DNA from: an uncultured bacterium
GTDB taxonomy: Bacteria > Bacillota > Clostridia > Lachnospirales > Lachnospiraceae
Direction of reading: 5' to 3'
Assembly: GCA_947574055.1 (NCBI GenBank)
Contig: CANPIC010000006.1
Coordinates: forward strand, 1 to 64,000
Length of the DNA: 64,000 nucleotides
The position numbers and the translations under genes were made by a program. The notes beneath the pieces were generated by a model that was not told where the DNA came from, did no database searches, and was given only the letters and a program-made list of their open reading frames with translations. Positions within the stretch are counted from its first letter, which is position 1. Every line of letters starts with the position of its first letter. Below are positions 50,344-60,997 of this stretch, in pieces.

Positions 50344-51773
50344 GAATCAGAAAGAAATATGCAGACAATACGATACAATCCATTTCCAAACTCCGGCAAA
50401 TGAATTACCAGCCATCTGACGGAGAACTGAATCAGATCCACCGCAGGCTGATCAACGGCCGAAAAGAATTTGAACAGACTGTCACCAAAACCATGGATGC
50501 CGTCATTCAAATGAGTTCCATGGATCTGAAACTGGAGGCCAATGTCACAGCAATCGAACAGATCAGCGATTCTATCTCAGCTGCAGCGCAAACCATCGGA
50601 AAATCATCGGAAGCCACCGCCGGTATCACTGCCGGTATCTCCAAAGCACACGAAAATCTGACGGCAACCATTATCGAAGTATCCGGAGAATCCGGAAAAA
50701 TCATGGAAGATATCCGCCACTGCGAAACAGAATTTACTTCCATTACCGAACTGTCCGCTGCTGCCATCTCCACCGCAAAGGAAATGAAAACAGACATCTA
50801 CGGACTCCTGGAAATTATTCAGAATATGAACGAAGCGCTAGCTGCCATCCATTCCATTTCTTCTCAGACCAATCTTCTGGCACTGAACGCATCCATAGAG
50901 GCCGCCCGTGCCGGCGAAGCGGGACGGGGTTTTGCCGTCGTAGCCGAGGAAATCCGTGAACTGGCAAACAGAACCAAATTATTGACAGACCGTATGGGCG
51001 CTTTTGTCGGCAGTATTCAAAATGCCTCACAGAAAAGTTCCGTCAGCGTAGATACTACTGTCGATGAACTGGAACACATGAACGAAAATATACAAAATGT
51101 CCGCGAAATTACCGCAAGCAACCGCAGTGGCATGGACCATATTGCAGCTTCTGTGACTTCACTGGCTGCCGTCAGCGAAGAAATCAGCAGTTCCATGAAC
51201 GAACTGGATCACCAGATGCATGATATCAATGATCAATGCCTGAACCTGAAAGATAACGCAGATTCTCTCGTACTTACCAGTCACGCCACTGCCGAACTCG
51301 TGGAACCGTCCAAAAATATCGAAAAACAACTGGATGAATCTGTTAAAATTATGGGACAGATGGCCACAGATGCTTTTTATATGCCGGATAACCAGATTGT
51401 CCTGAATTGGCTGAATACGGTCATCAAGGCCCATCAAAACTGGCTGAGTGTCCTGAAAAATATGGCCCAGACCGGCAAACAGGAAGCCCTGCAGACAGAC
51501 TACAAAAAATGCGGCCTTGGCCACTTTTACTATGCCTTTAAACCTGTCAATCCACAGGTTCTGGAAATATGGAACAAGATTGATAAAACACATAAAATGT
51601 TCCATACATATGGCTCCAAAATGCTTTCCACACTCCAAAGCGGCTCCGCCGGGGAACGACAGCAAATCTATGAACAGGCGGAATCCTGTTCAAGGGAACT
51701 GCTTGCAGATTTCCGTGCTTTGATTCAGGTCATAGAATCCCTGACCAAAGCACAGATCCGCATTTTTGAGTAG
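50340..51773 (+). CDS. Cytosolic methyl-accepting chemotaxis protein with C-terminal CZB (zinc-binding) domain
   Basis: MCP hairpin [41 protein letters not shown]-term HQNWL...[14 protein letters not shown]...[10 protein letters not shown]. Confidence 0.9.
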   Translation: MRIRKKYADNTIQSISKLRQMNYQPSDGELNQIHRRLINGRKEFEQTVTKTMDAVIQMSSMDLKLEANVTAIEQISDSISAAAQTIGKSSEATAGITAGISKAHENLTATIIEVSGESGKIMEDIRHCETEFTSITELSAAAISTAKEMKTDIYGLLEIIQNMNEALAAIHSISSQTNLLALNASIEAARAGEAGRGFAVVAEEIRELANRTKLLTDRMGAFVGSIQNASQKSSVSVDTTVDELEHMNENIQNVREITASNRSGMDHIAASVTSLAAVSEEISSSMNELDHQMHDINDQCLNLKDNADSLVLTSHATAELVEPSKNIEKQLDESVKIMGQMATDAFYMPDNQIVLNWLNTVIKAHQNWLSVLKNMAQTGKQEALQTDYKKCGLGHFYYAFKPVNPQVLEIWNKIDKTHKMFHTYGSKMLSTLQSGSAGERQQIYEQAESCSRELLADFRALIQVIESLTKAQIRIFE

Positions 51774-51779
51774 ACGCTC

Positions 51780-52496
51780 TTACTCACCGAGCAGCCGCCT
51801 CAATATCTCCTGCCTGCTATTGATAAACATTTCCGTGATCTGATAACTGTCTGTCTCCTCGTACGTGCAGCGATGAACCGGCCCCCTGTCAAAGGTCAAT
51901 ATCTCTGCATCTGGCAGCGCCAGCAGTATCGGCGAATGTGTTACAATCAGGAATTGAGACCCCTGCTGCGCACATTGCCAGATCTCCATCAGAAGCGTAA
52001 GCTGTCGCTGCGGCGACAGCGCCGCTTCCGGCTCATCCAATAGGTAAACGCCGTCCGGGCGTAATCTGCTCTGGGCTAAAGCAAGAAAACTCTCCCCATG
52101 TGATTTTTGATGGTAGCGCTCCGACGGATGGTCCCGATCCGCATACAGTTCCTCTTGTGTGGCAACATTATAAAAACTCTCTGCCCTCAGAAAATACCCG
52201 CCCCTTACCCGGCGGTATCCTTTCGACAGTCTGAGCGCCTGATAGAGCCCAGAATGGGAGTCATACGTGGAAAAACGATAATTTTTGGTTCCTCCTTCCG
52301 GATTGAATCCATAGGCCACTGCAATGGCTTCCAACAATGTGGATTTCCCACTCCCGTTTTCTCCTACAAAGAAAGTCACCGGATGCGTAAATTCCACCCT
52401 TTCCAGATCACACAGTGCTTCGATATGCCTGAGATAGCTGCTTTCTTCTATCTTACCCCAGTCAATGGTAAGCCGCTGAATAAACTGATCGTTCAT
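51780..52496 (-). CDS. AAA/ABC-like predicted ATPase (RecF/SMC-type)
   Basis: FFVGENGSGKSTLLEAIAVAYGFN; GVYLLDEPEAALSPQRQLTLL. Confidence 0.92.
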   Translation of the reverse strand: MNDQFIQRLTIDWGKIEESSYLRHIEALCDLERVEFTHPVTFFVGENGSGKSTLLEAIAVAYGFNPEGGTKNYRFSTYDSHSGLYQALRLSKGYRRVRGGYFLRAESFYNVATQEELYADRDHPSERYHQKSHGESFLALAQSRLRPDGVYLLDEPEAALSPQRQLTLLMEIWQCAQQGSQFLIVTHSPILLALPDAEILTFDRGPVHRCTYEETDSYQITEMFINSRQEILRRLLGE

Positions 52497-52536
52497 AGAA
52501 TCTCTGCCGGCAGTTCAGAAAGGCTGAACCGCGGCG

Positions 52537-53745
52537 TCACCTTCCTTTCGTTTGTCCTTCCTTCTTTTGCTCCTTCATCATACAAATGCCCAGCAAAATC
52601 ATCACCGGAAATATCATCGCAATAGCCATCCCCTTCTTCAGATCCCCGCCAAACGCACCGGCGGCCAGACCTACCACGGTTGGCCCCGAAGAACAGCCGA
52701 CATCACCGGCCAGCGCCATCAGCGCATACATTGCCGTGCCGCCGCCCGGCAGACGCCCCGCTGCCACACTGAACGTCCCCGGCCAGAAAATCCCCACCGA
52801 AAAACCGCACAGCGCACATCCCAGCAGCCCGATCACTGCCTGCCCGGAAAAGGCCGCCACAACATAGCACAAAATACAAAGCACTGCGCTCATCTTCATA
52901 AACTTTTTCAGCGGCAATTTCTCACTGTACTTTGCATACAGTGCCCGCGAAGTTCCCATCAGCAGCGCAAATGCACAAGGACCGGCCAGATCACCCACGG
53001 TCTTGGAGACCCGCAGTCCCGATTCCGCAAAAGCAGACGCCCACTGGCTCATAGCCTGCTCCGAAGCCCCGGCACAGATCATAATCACCAGAAACAGCCA
53101 GAAAACCTTCTGCCCCAGCAGCCCGCCCAGAGACAATTCCTCCGTGTCCTGTACAATGGGATATAATGGCACCAGCGTAAAGTAAAACAGGTTAAAAAGC
53201 GGTACCAATGCCCAGATACACGCCATAACCTTCCAGTTTCCCACACCAAACACCTGGAAAAATAAAGTGGAGAGCAGCACCACCGCCACATGCCCCCAGC
53301 AGTAAAAGGAATGTAGCAGACTCATGGCCGCTTCCTTTTTCTCCGTGGGGCAGGCTTCAATAATGGGACTGATCAGCACCTCGATAATCCCGCCCCCGAC
53401 AGCGTACAACACCACCGATATCATCAGCCCCAGATAGGGGCTGCCCACCAGATCCGGCAGACAGGCCATCCCTGCCAGCCCGGCAACAGCAAACAGATGG
53501 GCCCCGACAATCCCCCGCCGATACCCGATCCTGTCCATCAGTTTCGCCGACAACAGATCCACACAGAGTTGTACGAAAAAATTAACTGTGGTGATCAGCG
53601 TGATCTGATCCAGCGTCAGCCCATACTCCCTGCCAAATGTCAGAAACAGAAGCGGCGCAAAATTATTTACGATCGCCTGCGTGATATAACCGAGATAACC
53701 TGCATAGATCGTATGCTCATACTTTGTCTTTACAGCTTGTAACAT
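52537..53745 (-). CDS. MFS transporter
   Basis: 402 aa polytopic membrane protein, LLFLTFGREYGLTLDQITLITTVNFFVQLCVDLLSAKLMDRIGYR. Confidence 0.9.
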   Translation of the reverse strand: MLQAVKTKYEHTIYAGYLGYITQAIVNNFAPLLFLTFGREYGLTLDQITLITTVNFFVQLCVDLLSAKLMDRIGYRRGIVGAHLFAVAGLAGMACLPDLVGSPYLGLMISVVLYAVGGGIIEVLISPIIEACPTEKKEAAMSLLHSFYCWGHVAVVLLSTLFFQVFGVGNWKVMACIWALVPLFNLFYFTLVPLYPIVQDTEELSLGGLLGQKVFWLFLVIMICAGASEQAMSQWASAFAESGLRVSKTVGDLAGPCAFALLMGTSRALYAKYSEKLPLKKFMKMSAVLCILCYVVAAFSGQAVIGLLGCALCGFSVGIFWPGTFSVAAGRLPGGGTAMYALMALAGDVGCSSGPTVVGLAAGAFGGDLKKGMAIAMIFPVMILLGICMMKEQKKEGQTKGR

Positions 53746-53986
53746 TCTTTCTCTCCTCCCTGATCAAATCCATTGGCCCCGCCCGCCAGACACTGCCGCA
53801 ACAATGCCCACGTGAAAGAAGCCATTGTGATTATACACGCTGTCTTTACAAAATAACAGCAAAAAAACGCCAGCTTATAGTAAAAAAGCGCCGACCGGCT
53901 CTGCCTGTGTAAACATTTCCCATGACTTTACAAACACACCTGTATAATGCTACTATTATTTTATTATAAAATGAAGGAGAAACTCT

Positions 53987-54601
53987 ATGAATCCAAAAAC
54001 AATGTACAATCTTACCTATGGCTTATTTGTCCTTACCTCTGCCTTTGAAGGCAAAGACAGCGGATGTATCATCAATACCGCCGGCCAGGTCACTTCTGAA
54101 CCGAATCGGATCAGTATTGCCGTGAACAAGGCCAATTTTACACAGGAACTGATCCAAAAAAGCAAAACCTTCAACATTTCCATTCTCAGCGAAGCAGCCA
54201 GCTTTGATCTCTTCCGCCGTTTCGGTTTTCAGTCCGGCCGCACCGTAGATAAATTTGCCGATTTTGCCGACTGCCGGCGCAGCGACAATGGCCTTTATTA
54301 TATCACTGCCGGCACCAACGGTTATATCAGTGCCACGGTAGAACAGTCTGTCGATCTGGGCAGCCATACACTCTTTCTCGCCGCCGTAACAGGTATGGAT
54401 CTATTATCGGATATTCCATCGGCCACCTATGCCTATTACCAGTCTTCGATCAAACCCAAACCGGCGCCGACAAGCGAGTCCGGGCAAACCATCTGGCGCT
54501 GTAAAGTCTGCGGTTATACTTATGAAGGCGAACAACTCCCGGCGGACTTTATCTGTCCGCTCTGCAAGCATCCCGCTTCCGACTTTGAAAAAGTACAGTA
54601 A
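53987..54601 (+). CDS. Flavin reductase domain-rubredoxin fusion (high-molecular-weight rubredoxin type)
   Basis: N-term LTSAFEGKDSGCIINTAGQVTSEPNRISIAVNKANFT; C-term WRCKVCGYTYEGEQLPADFICPLCKHPASDFEKV. Confidence 0.93.
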   Translation: MNPKTMYNLTYGLFVLTSAFEGKDSGCIINTAGQVTSEPNRISIAVNKANFTQELIQKSKTFNISILSEAASFDLFRRFGFQSGRTVDKFADFADCRRSDNGLYYITAGTNGYISATVEQSVDLGSHTLFLAAVTGMDLLSDIPSATYAYYQSSIKPKPAPTSESGQTIWRCKVCGYTYEGEQLPADFICPLCKHPASDFEKVQ

Positions 54602-54748
54602 AACTACAACCGAGACATCCGCGTAATATAAAAACAGCGCGGCCTGAGTCCACCTGCGTCTCGGATCGCGCTGTTACCACGTCAGGGGCCATATAACCGC
54701 CCGCTTTCCTCTGTCCCAAAAACATGTCCGCAACAGGACGTGCGAAAA

Positions 54749-55930
54749 TTAGAAACTGGCCCGGTAAATCGCCAGCATATCCGCCTCCTGCAGTACCTTC
54801 GCAGAGCCCTTCTTTCCGCCACTGGCAATGCTGCAGTTTCTCGCCAGTTCCACAAGCTGCTCCTCTGTGGGTTCAATCCCCAGTTCACGCAATGAGATCG
54901 GCATCCCGATCCTGCGGTAAAAAGCCTCCATGGCCTCAATGCCCCGCAGAGCTGTCTCCTGAGCGTCCCTGCCCGGCTCCACTTCCATCACCCGCAGGGC
55001 AAACATCTCAAAACGATCCAGGCAGCTTTGGTATACGTATCTGGCCCAGCTCCCCCAGACCGCTGCCAGTCCCGCGCCGTGCGCCACATCGAACATGCCG
55101 CCGATTTCATGCTCCAGTGCATGGGATGCAAAATCTTTTTCCTGAATCCCACAGCCTGTCAAATCATTGTGGGAAAGGCTGCCCGCCCACATGATTTCCG
55201 CCCGTGCCTCATAATCATCAGGGTGCTCCCGCAGTATTTCCGCATTGCGCAGTACTGTGCGCATCAACCCTTCCGCAATCCTGTCCGTCAGTTCCATGTG
55301 TCCGCCATTTGTAAAGTAACGTTCCATCGTATGCATCAGAATATCGGTACAGCCGCAGGCGGTCTGATAATCCGGCAGGCTCATCGTCAGCTCCGGGTTC
55401 ATCACGGCAAATTTGGCCCGGCAAAAATCACTGCCATATCCCCGTTTGATACCGCCTTCCTCCTTTGTGATTACGCAGGAGGCACTCATCTCACTGCCGG
55501 CCGCCGCAATGGTCAGTACAACACCGATGGGAAGGCAGCCTGTCGCCTGCCGTTTCCGGTCATACAGTTCCCACACATCTCCTTCATTGACCACACCATA
55601 CCCGATGGCTTTGGCAGAGTCAATCACACTGCCGCCGCCCACTGCCAGAATAAAATCAACCCCTTCTTTTTTGCACAGGTCAATTCCTTCGTATACCAGC
55701 GATAATCTGGGATTGGGAACCACTCCGCCCAGTTCCACATACGCGATGCCCGCTTCCTGCAGGCTTTTCTCAATCCGCGCAAGCAGCCCCGATTTCCGCG
55801 CACTGCCACTGCCATAATGAAGCAATACCTTCCTGCAGCCCTGGGCCTTCACAAGCGCCCCGGTCTGCGCTTCTGTCCCTTTGCCAAATATCACTCTGGT
55901 CGGGGTGTAGTAATTAAAGTTGTTACTCAT
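54749..55930 (-). CDS. Iron-containing alcohol dehydrogenase
   Basis: FNYYTPTRVIFGKGTEAQTG, AVGGGSVIDSAKAIGYG, HALEHEIGGMFDVAHGAGLAAVW. Confidence 0.95.
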   Translation of the reverse strand: MSNNFNYYTPTRVIFGKGTEAQTGALVKAQGCRKVLLHYGSGSARKSGLLARIEKSLQEAGIAYVELGGVVPNPRLSLVYEGIDLCKKEGVDFILAVGGGSVIDSAKAIGYGVVNEGDVWELYDRKRQATGCLPIGVVLTIAAAGSEMSASCVITKEEGGIKRGYGSDFCRAKFAVMNPELTMSLPDYQTACGCTDILMHTMERYFTNGGHMELTDRIAEGLMRTVLRNAEILREHPDDYEARAEIMWAGSLSHNDLTGCGIQEKDFASHALEHEIGGMFDVAHGAGLAAVWGSWARYVYQSCLDRFEMFALRVMEVEPGRDAQETALRGIEAMEAFYRRIGMPISLRELGIEPTEEQLVELARNCSIASGGKKGSAKVLQEADMLAIYRASF

Positions 55931-56058
55931 TTCAGTCCTCCGTTTTCAACTTTCATGCAGACATAACAAGGCAGAAACGCTTTTACCCGTTCCTGCCTTT
56001 GTCCTATTCTTATGTTCCTTTGCACGGATGGTATAAGCCGTTATGGCATACTGCCCGT

Positions 56059-57201
56059 TTAAACCGTTCTGAATTTCGCAATATATACAGGGAAGGTATC
56101 TGTCCCTTTCATCTCTTTTCCGGCTCTGATCGTGACATTTTTGTCTGCCACCAGATATTCTACGCTGGCGCCTGCCTCGATCACGGTGCCCTGCATCAGG
56201 ATACTGTTCTTTACTTTCGCACCCTTGGCCACTTTGACACCACGGAACAACACACTGTTTTCCACATCCCCTTCGATCAGACAACCGTCGGCTGCCATTA
56301 CGTTCTGTACCTTTGCCCCTTCCACATATCTGGTCGGTGTATCGTCACGGATCTTGGTATAAACCGTATGGCCTGAGAACAGTGCATCCAGATTATAATC
56401 ATCCAGCAATCTCATATTCTCGTCAAAATAACTCTTGATATCACTGATCCGGGCCACATAGCCTTCGTATTTATAAGCCTGTACATTCAGTTTGTTCAGA
56501 CGCGGAAGCAGTACATCTCTTTCAAAATACTCCTGTCCGTGTACAAATGCCGTGTTGATCAGGTCGATCAGCAATTCGCGGCGAAGTACGGAAATATTCA
56601 TGGAGAAATTCTGTACGCCTTCTTCCCTCGGATTGACAAAAATCCTCGTCACGCGACCGTCTTCAATGTTAAAGGTATAATAAAAACCTTTGTCATTGGA
56701 CTGTGATTTCATCAGGCCCTCCGGGAACTCCTGCTCATTATAGGCGATGGTGACATCCGCACCTTTTTCGATATGCGCTTTGATCAACGCTTTAAAATCA
56801 AAATTCACTACCACATTCGTGTCCGCTATGACCACATACTCTTCCTTCTGGTCCCTTAAAAAGTCCAGAATACCGGCCATCGCACCCACACGCCCCACAT
56901 AGGGCTTGGATTCTTTCTCTGCAAAAGGCGGGAAGATATGTAATCCACCATTCTTGCGCACCAGATCCCACTCACGACCGGAGTCCAGATGGTCCATCAG
57001 AGAATGATAGTTGTTATTCACCATGACCGAAATATTGTGAATGTTACTCTGGGTCATACTGGATAAGATAAAGTCAATCAGACGGTAACGGCTGGCAAAA
57101 GGAATAGAAGCCATCATACGCACATTTACCAGTTCCGGAACCAACGCGTCATAACTGTTGGGGAAAATAATGCCCAGGGCACTTCTATTTGATTTTACCA
57201 T
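56059..57201 (-). CDS. glgD: Glucose-1-phosphate adenylyltransferase subunit GlgD
   Basis: 380 aa; [37 protein letters not shown]; paired with glgC. Confidence 0.93.
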   Translation of the reverse strand: MVKSNRSALGIIFPNSYDALVPELVNVRMMASIPFASRYRLIDFILSSMTQSNIHNISVMVNNNYHSLMDHLDSGREWDLVRKNGGLHIFPPFAEKESKPYVGRVGAMAGILDFLRDQKEEYVVIADTNVVVNFDFKALIKAHIEKGADVTIAYNEQEFPEGLMKSQSNDKGFYYTFNIEDGRVTRIFVNPREEGVQNFSMNISVLRRELLIDLINTAFVHGQEYFERDVLLPRLNKLNVQAYKYEGYVARISDIKSYFDENMRLLDDYNLDALFSGHTVYTKIRDDTPTRYVEGAKVQNVMAADGCLIEGDVENSVLFRGVKVAKGAKVKNSILMQGTVIEAGASVEYLVADKNVTIRAGKEMKGTDTFPVYIAKFRTV

Positions 57202-58403
57202 TGTTCTTCACCGCCTTCTATATTATTTCTCACCATGGCATTGGGGCCTACCTTTGCACCGTCGCCAATGGTCACGCCGTCGCCCACAGTAGCCACGCCC
57301 TTTTCATCACCGGAAGGCATTGCACCTACCACTGCATTTTCACCGATGGTAACATTCTCTGCTACAATACAGTGCTGCACCACCGCGCCGGCCTTTACGA
57401 CCGTATTACCCATAATAACCGCGTCCTCGACCACTGCGCCCTTCTCAACGCGCACACCTGCGAACAGAATCGAGTGCTTTACAGTTCCTTTGATCCGACA
57501 TCCGTCTGTCAGCATGGAATTCTCAACCACTGCACCGCTGCAGATCTTGTGGCCTGTCATACCGCTGTTACGGCTGTAGATCTTCCAGTCTTCATCGAAC
57601 AGGTTGATGCCGCTGTGCTCCGGATCCAGAACTTCCATATTGGCTTCCCAGAGAGAGGAGATCGTCCCCACATCTTTCCAGTAGCCGTCAAAATGATACG
57701 CGTACATCTTGCGGTTATCCCGAAGAAGATTGGGAATGATATTATTGCCAAAATCATTTTCGGATTCCGGATCCGCTTCGTCTTCTTCCAGATACTTCTT
57801 TAAAATATCCCAGTTAAAAATGTAGATACCCATAGATGCCAGATTCGACTTGGGCTCCTTGGGCTTCTCCTGAAATTCTGTGATCCTGTCATCCTCTCCT
57901 GCCACCATCAGGCCGAAACGGGATGCCTCTTCCCACGGAACTTCCATAACCGCCACACTGAACTCCGCACCTTTTTCCTTGTGAAATTTCAGGAAATCAC
58001 TGTAGTCCTGCTTGCAGATCTGATCACCGGAAAGAATAATGACATACTGGGGGTCATACCGCTCAATAAAGGAAATATTCTGATAAATAGCGTTGGCTGT
58101 TCCCTTATACCAGTCCGAACCGCTTGCTTTCTGATAAGGCGGCAATACATGTACGCCTCCGTAAAGACGGTCCAGATCCCAGGGCTGGCCGTTTCCAATA
58201 TATTCATTCAGTACCAACGGCTGATACTGTGTCAAAATACCTACCGTATCAATTCCGGAATTGACACAGTTGGAAAGCGGAAAATCAATGATACGATATT
58301 TCCCGCCAAATGGAACTGCTGGTTTTGCGAGCTTCTCGGTCAATGCATACAGGCGGGAACCCTGTCCGCCGGCAAGAAGCATCGCAATCATTTCTTTCGC
58401 CAT
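57195..58403 (-). CDS. glgC: Glucose-1-phosphate adenylyltransferase
   Basis: [56 protein letters not shown]. Confidence 0.97.
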   Translation of the reverse strand: MAKEMIAMLLAGGQGSRLYALTEKLAKPAVPFGGKYRIIDFPLSNCVNSGIDTVGILTQYQPLVLNEYIGNGQPWDLDRLYGGVHVLPPYQKASGSDWYKGTANAIYQNISFIERYDPQYVIILSGDQICKQDYSDFLKFHKEKGAEFSVAVMEVPWEEASRFGLMVAGEDDRITEFQEKPKEPKSNLASMGIYIFNWDILKKYLEEDEADPESENDFGNNIIPNLLRDNRKMYAYHFDGYWKDVGTISSLWEANMEVLDPEHSGINLFDEDWKIYSRNSGMTGHKICSGAVVENSMLTDGCRIKGTVKHSILFAGVRVEKGAVVEDAVIMGNTVVKAGAVVQHCIVAENVTIGENAVVGAMPSGDEKGVATVGDGVTIGDGAKVGPNAMVRNNIEGGEEQW

Positions 58404-58584
58404 AAAGCTACCCTCCTACATTTAATACCTATGCAGGAATTATACTACAAAATAACCAAAAATGATAGTCCAATGTTTATTTATTTAGGAAAATCTACAA
58501 ATATTTTGCAAACTTATCAGTATATGCCGTGCGAATCCTCTTTATGCCTGCCGTAAACAGACAAAAAACATCCTTTTGCAACTG

Positions 58585-59364
58585 TCATTTCCTGGTATCG
58601 GCACTGACCAATGCCAGGATCGCATTGATATCGGGCATTGTCGGCTCCGGCAGCCCCTGGCGCCTTGCCACTGCTTTTTTCTCGGCCAGATCGTCCAACA
58701 GTTCCTGTAGTTTCTTTCTGCGTGCCTTGCGCTTCTCCCAGTAACTCTCCTCCTTGTCCTGCAAATGTTCCGCAGGACTGTCATAGCGATAACTCTGCCC
58801 GTAAAACTCTTCCTCCGTAGCACCGAAATGCAGAATGGAAAAAGTACTGCTGTGAAACGGATCTCCCGCGGAGAAATTACGGCGTATACAGTCCAGCACA
58901 TGCGCTTCATAGTCCGGATCCTGTTTCATGGCTTCATACCCGGCCTGCGTAATATCAATGTACCAGTCCCAGCCGGCCTGCGAGGAGGCGACGGGCAGTT
59001 CCGCGATCCGGCCTGAAATATACCATTTATATTCTTCCAGCGTCATATCCCTTATAAGGCCTTCCGCTCTGTGCGCCGGCGGTAATGCCGACACCGGGTC
59101 CGTAACGGCGGCATCTGCGATTTCCCCTCTCCTGCTCCGCTTCCCGTCCCTGCATCCTGCCTGCCATGCATCCACTGCCCCGGCTCCGGCAGGCAAACCT
59201 CTCTGTTTATCCTGTCCACCCGCCGCACTCTGCGCAATCCGCTCTGCCGCACTGCGAAACGTCCCCGCCTGGATACTCTGACCGTCCTGCCGCTTCCCGC
59301 AGCTTTCGAAAAAAGCGGCATACGACTTGGTTTTGTAGCTTACATGGATTCCACCACTCATCAT
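58585..59364 (-). CDS. Hypothetical protein (259 aa), last gene of sigma28-associated cluster
   Basis: Start 1 nt after preceding stop; MSGGIHVSYKTKSYAAFFESCGK; no recognised domain. Confidence 0.7.
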   Translation of the reverse strand: MMSGGIHVSYKTKSYAAFFESCGKRQDGQSIQAGTFRSAAERIAQSAAGGQDKQRGLPAGAGAVDAWQAGCRDGKRSRRGEIADAAVTDPVSALPPAHRAEGLIRDMTLEEYKWYISGRIAELPVASSQAGWDWYIDITQAGYEAMKQDPDYEAHVLDCIRRNFSAGDPFHSSTFSILHFGATEEEFYGQSYRYDSPAEHLQDKEESYWEKRKARRKKLQELLDDLAEKKAVARRQGLPEPTMPDINAILALVSADTRK

Positions 59365-60027
59365 TTAGCCCCAGAAATCATATTTGTTCATGGCTGCAGA
59401 CCAGGAATTGCCGGAAGCGTCGTACCTGCTGGAAAGGCTTTCCACGTTGGCCTGTGCGTTTGCGGCGATTCGTCCTGCTATTAATGTCACCCTCGCCGAA
59501 AAGCCGCCGTCCTTTCCCAGCACTTTTTCCAGTGTCTCCGGGTCCGCTGCTTTCAGCTTCTCCTTGTCAAGTTTCAGCGTGCCGTCCTTTTGCTGCGTTA
59601 TCCCAATCTGTGCCAGGGCCTCCGCACTGCCGCCTGCGCTTTCCACAAGCATCTTCTTATAATAGTCTTCCAGCTGTGTGGATGTGGTTCCCAGTTCCTT
59701 TAACAATTTGTTAAAATCATTGACAAGCGCCTCCGCCTTCTCCCACACCTGTTCATAATTCCCACTCTCTTTGGCCTTTTCAAACAGAGAACCCTCGCCC
59801 TGCATAAAAAACTGCAATGCTTTTTGCGCCAGCTGCTCAGAAGCCTCTTCCAGCTTTTCAAATCCGACTTTCTTTTCTTTGTTCTTTTCCGTCTTGCCCC
59901 TTTGCAGCGAGGCAAGCAGCTCATCGTCCGAACTGTCATTGTCAATATAGTTCAGCAGCGAGCTTTCATTCAGGGCAATCCCTGATTTCGCTGATGTATT
60001 GTTTAACATGCTGTTTGTAACTCTCAT
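59365..60027 (-). CDS. Small FlgL-N-terminus/FliD-C-terminus-like putative flagellar export substrate
   Basis: MRVTNSMLNNTSAKSG (FlgL-like); IGITQQKDGTLKLDKEKLKAADPETLEKVLGKDGGFSARV (FliD C-terminal-like). Confidence 0.65.
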   Translation of the reverse strand: MRVTNSMLNNTSAKSGIALNESSLLNYIDNDSSDDELLASLQRGKTEKNKEKKVGFEKLEEASEQLAQKALQFFMQGEGSLFEKAKESGNYEQVWEKAEALVNDFNKLLKELGTTSTQLEDYYKKMLVESAGGSAEALAQIGITQQKDGTLKLDKEKLKAADPETLEKVLGKDGGFSARVTLIAGRIAANAQANVESLSSRYDASGNSWSAAMNKYDFWG

Positions 60028-60079
60028 AATAAAATCCCTCCTGCTTTACTTTCTGCCGTCTGTTTTCTGTACACCAGTT

Positions 60080-60106
60080 ATATCGGCCGGATTCATAAAT
60101 TTTTTA
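60080..60106 (-). promoter_or_regulatory. Sigma28-type promoter
   Basis: Minus strand TAAA-N15-GCCGATAT. Confidence 0.8.
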
Positions 60107-60148
60107 TCAAATGGGATGAAAGCCGGTTTCTTTGACATAAACGGCAGT

Positions 60149-60910
60149 CTATGCTTCCGCAGCCAGCGCGCATACCCACTTTCTGTATACTTCTCCCGTT
60201 TCCAGGCTCATATTGACCTCGATCCGCTTTCTGATGGCCGTCTCTTCCTGTTTCCTGACCGGGTTGTACCCTTTCTTTTCGTATGTATCATAATACAGGC
60301 CGATGCCTCTCTTTTGCCACTGCGGAAGGCCATTATAATTGATCTTTTCTGCAAACAGCAGTTCCTTCTTCCAGGATATGCTCCTGCCTGCCAGCCGGCG
60401 GGCCGCCTCCTGCGCGGAAAGCCCTTTTCCGCGCAGCATCCAGTAGCAGTGGGCGTTGAGCGAATTTCGGTGGGCATCCTCCTGTCGCCATGCAAAATAG
60501 TCTCCCACACATTCCAGATTGGGCAGTGGCGCCACGCGGCAGTCAAAACACGCCGGTACACCGAGTTGCAAAGACATATAAGCACTCGCCTCCCCTGCCA
60601 TGACAGAATTGATCTTCCCGGCCTTATGTCCGAATGTATTATCATCCCGGTGGAACAGCAGGGAAATTTCATCACTTTCCGTATAACCATAGACAATTCT
60701 GAATCCACATTCCATCAAATGTCTGGCTGCGCCGGCCATGGCATCTCTGAACCGAATATCAAATGGTGCTTCAAATTCACAGATCTCCTTTGTCAGTCTG
60801 GTAAAATTGCGTCCATCCAGCCTGGCCACGAGATATAACTCCGGCCATATCACCTGATCCAGTGACTGTTCGAACCGCCTCATCCTTCTGTCCAGTTCAT
60901 TAAAGTTCAT
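60149..60910 (-). CDS. Thg1-like protein (tRNA-His guanylyltransferase family, 3'-5' nucleotidyltransferase)
   Basis: LYLVARLDGRNFTRLTKEICEFEAPFDIRFRDAM; RIVYGYTESDEISLLFHRDDNTFGHKAGKINSVMAGEASA; WRQEDAHRNSLNAHCYWMLRGKGLS; start MNFNEL with GGGAGG RBS. Confidence 0.88.
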   Translation of the reverse strand: MNFNELDRRMRRFEQSLDQVIWPELYLVARLDGRNFTRLTKEICEFEAPFDIRFRDAMAGAARHLMECGFRIVYGYTESDEISLLFHRDDNTFGHKAGKINSVMAGEASAYMSLQLGVPACFDCRVAPLPNLECVGDYFAWRQEDAHRNSLNAHCYWMLRGKGLSAQEAARRLAGRSISWKKELLFAEKINYNGLPQWQKRGIGLYYDTYEKKGYNPVRKQEETAIRKRIEVNMSLETGEVYRKWVCALAAEA

Positions 60911-60997
60911 ACTTATTTGCCTCCCTCGAAACTGACCCACTATCGTTTGCTCTGCCGGCAGTCTTGCAGACAGTTGCCGGCACCCGTGGCCTGCCCT

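Noticed and set aside
54633-54675. AACAGCGCG...CGCGCTGTT hairpin after the flavin reductase-rubredoxin gene
   Set aside because: Good stem but no T-tract on either strand; could not be confidently called a terminator or riboswitch.
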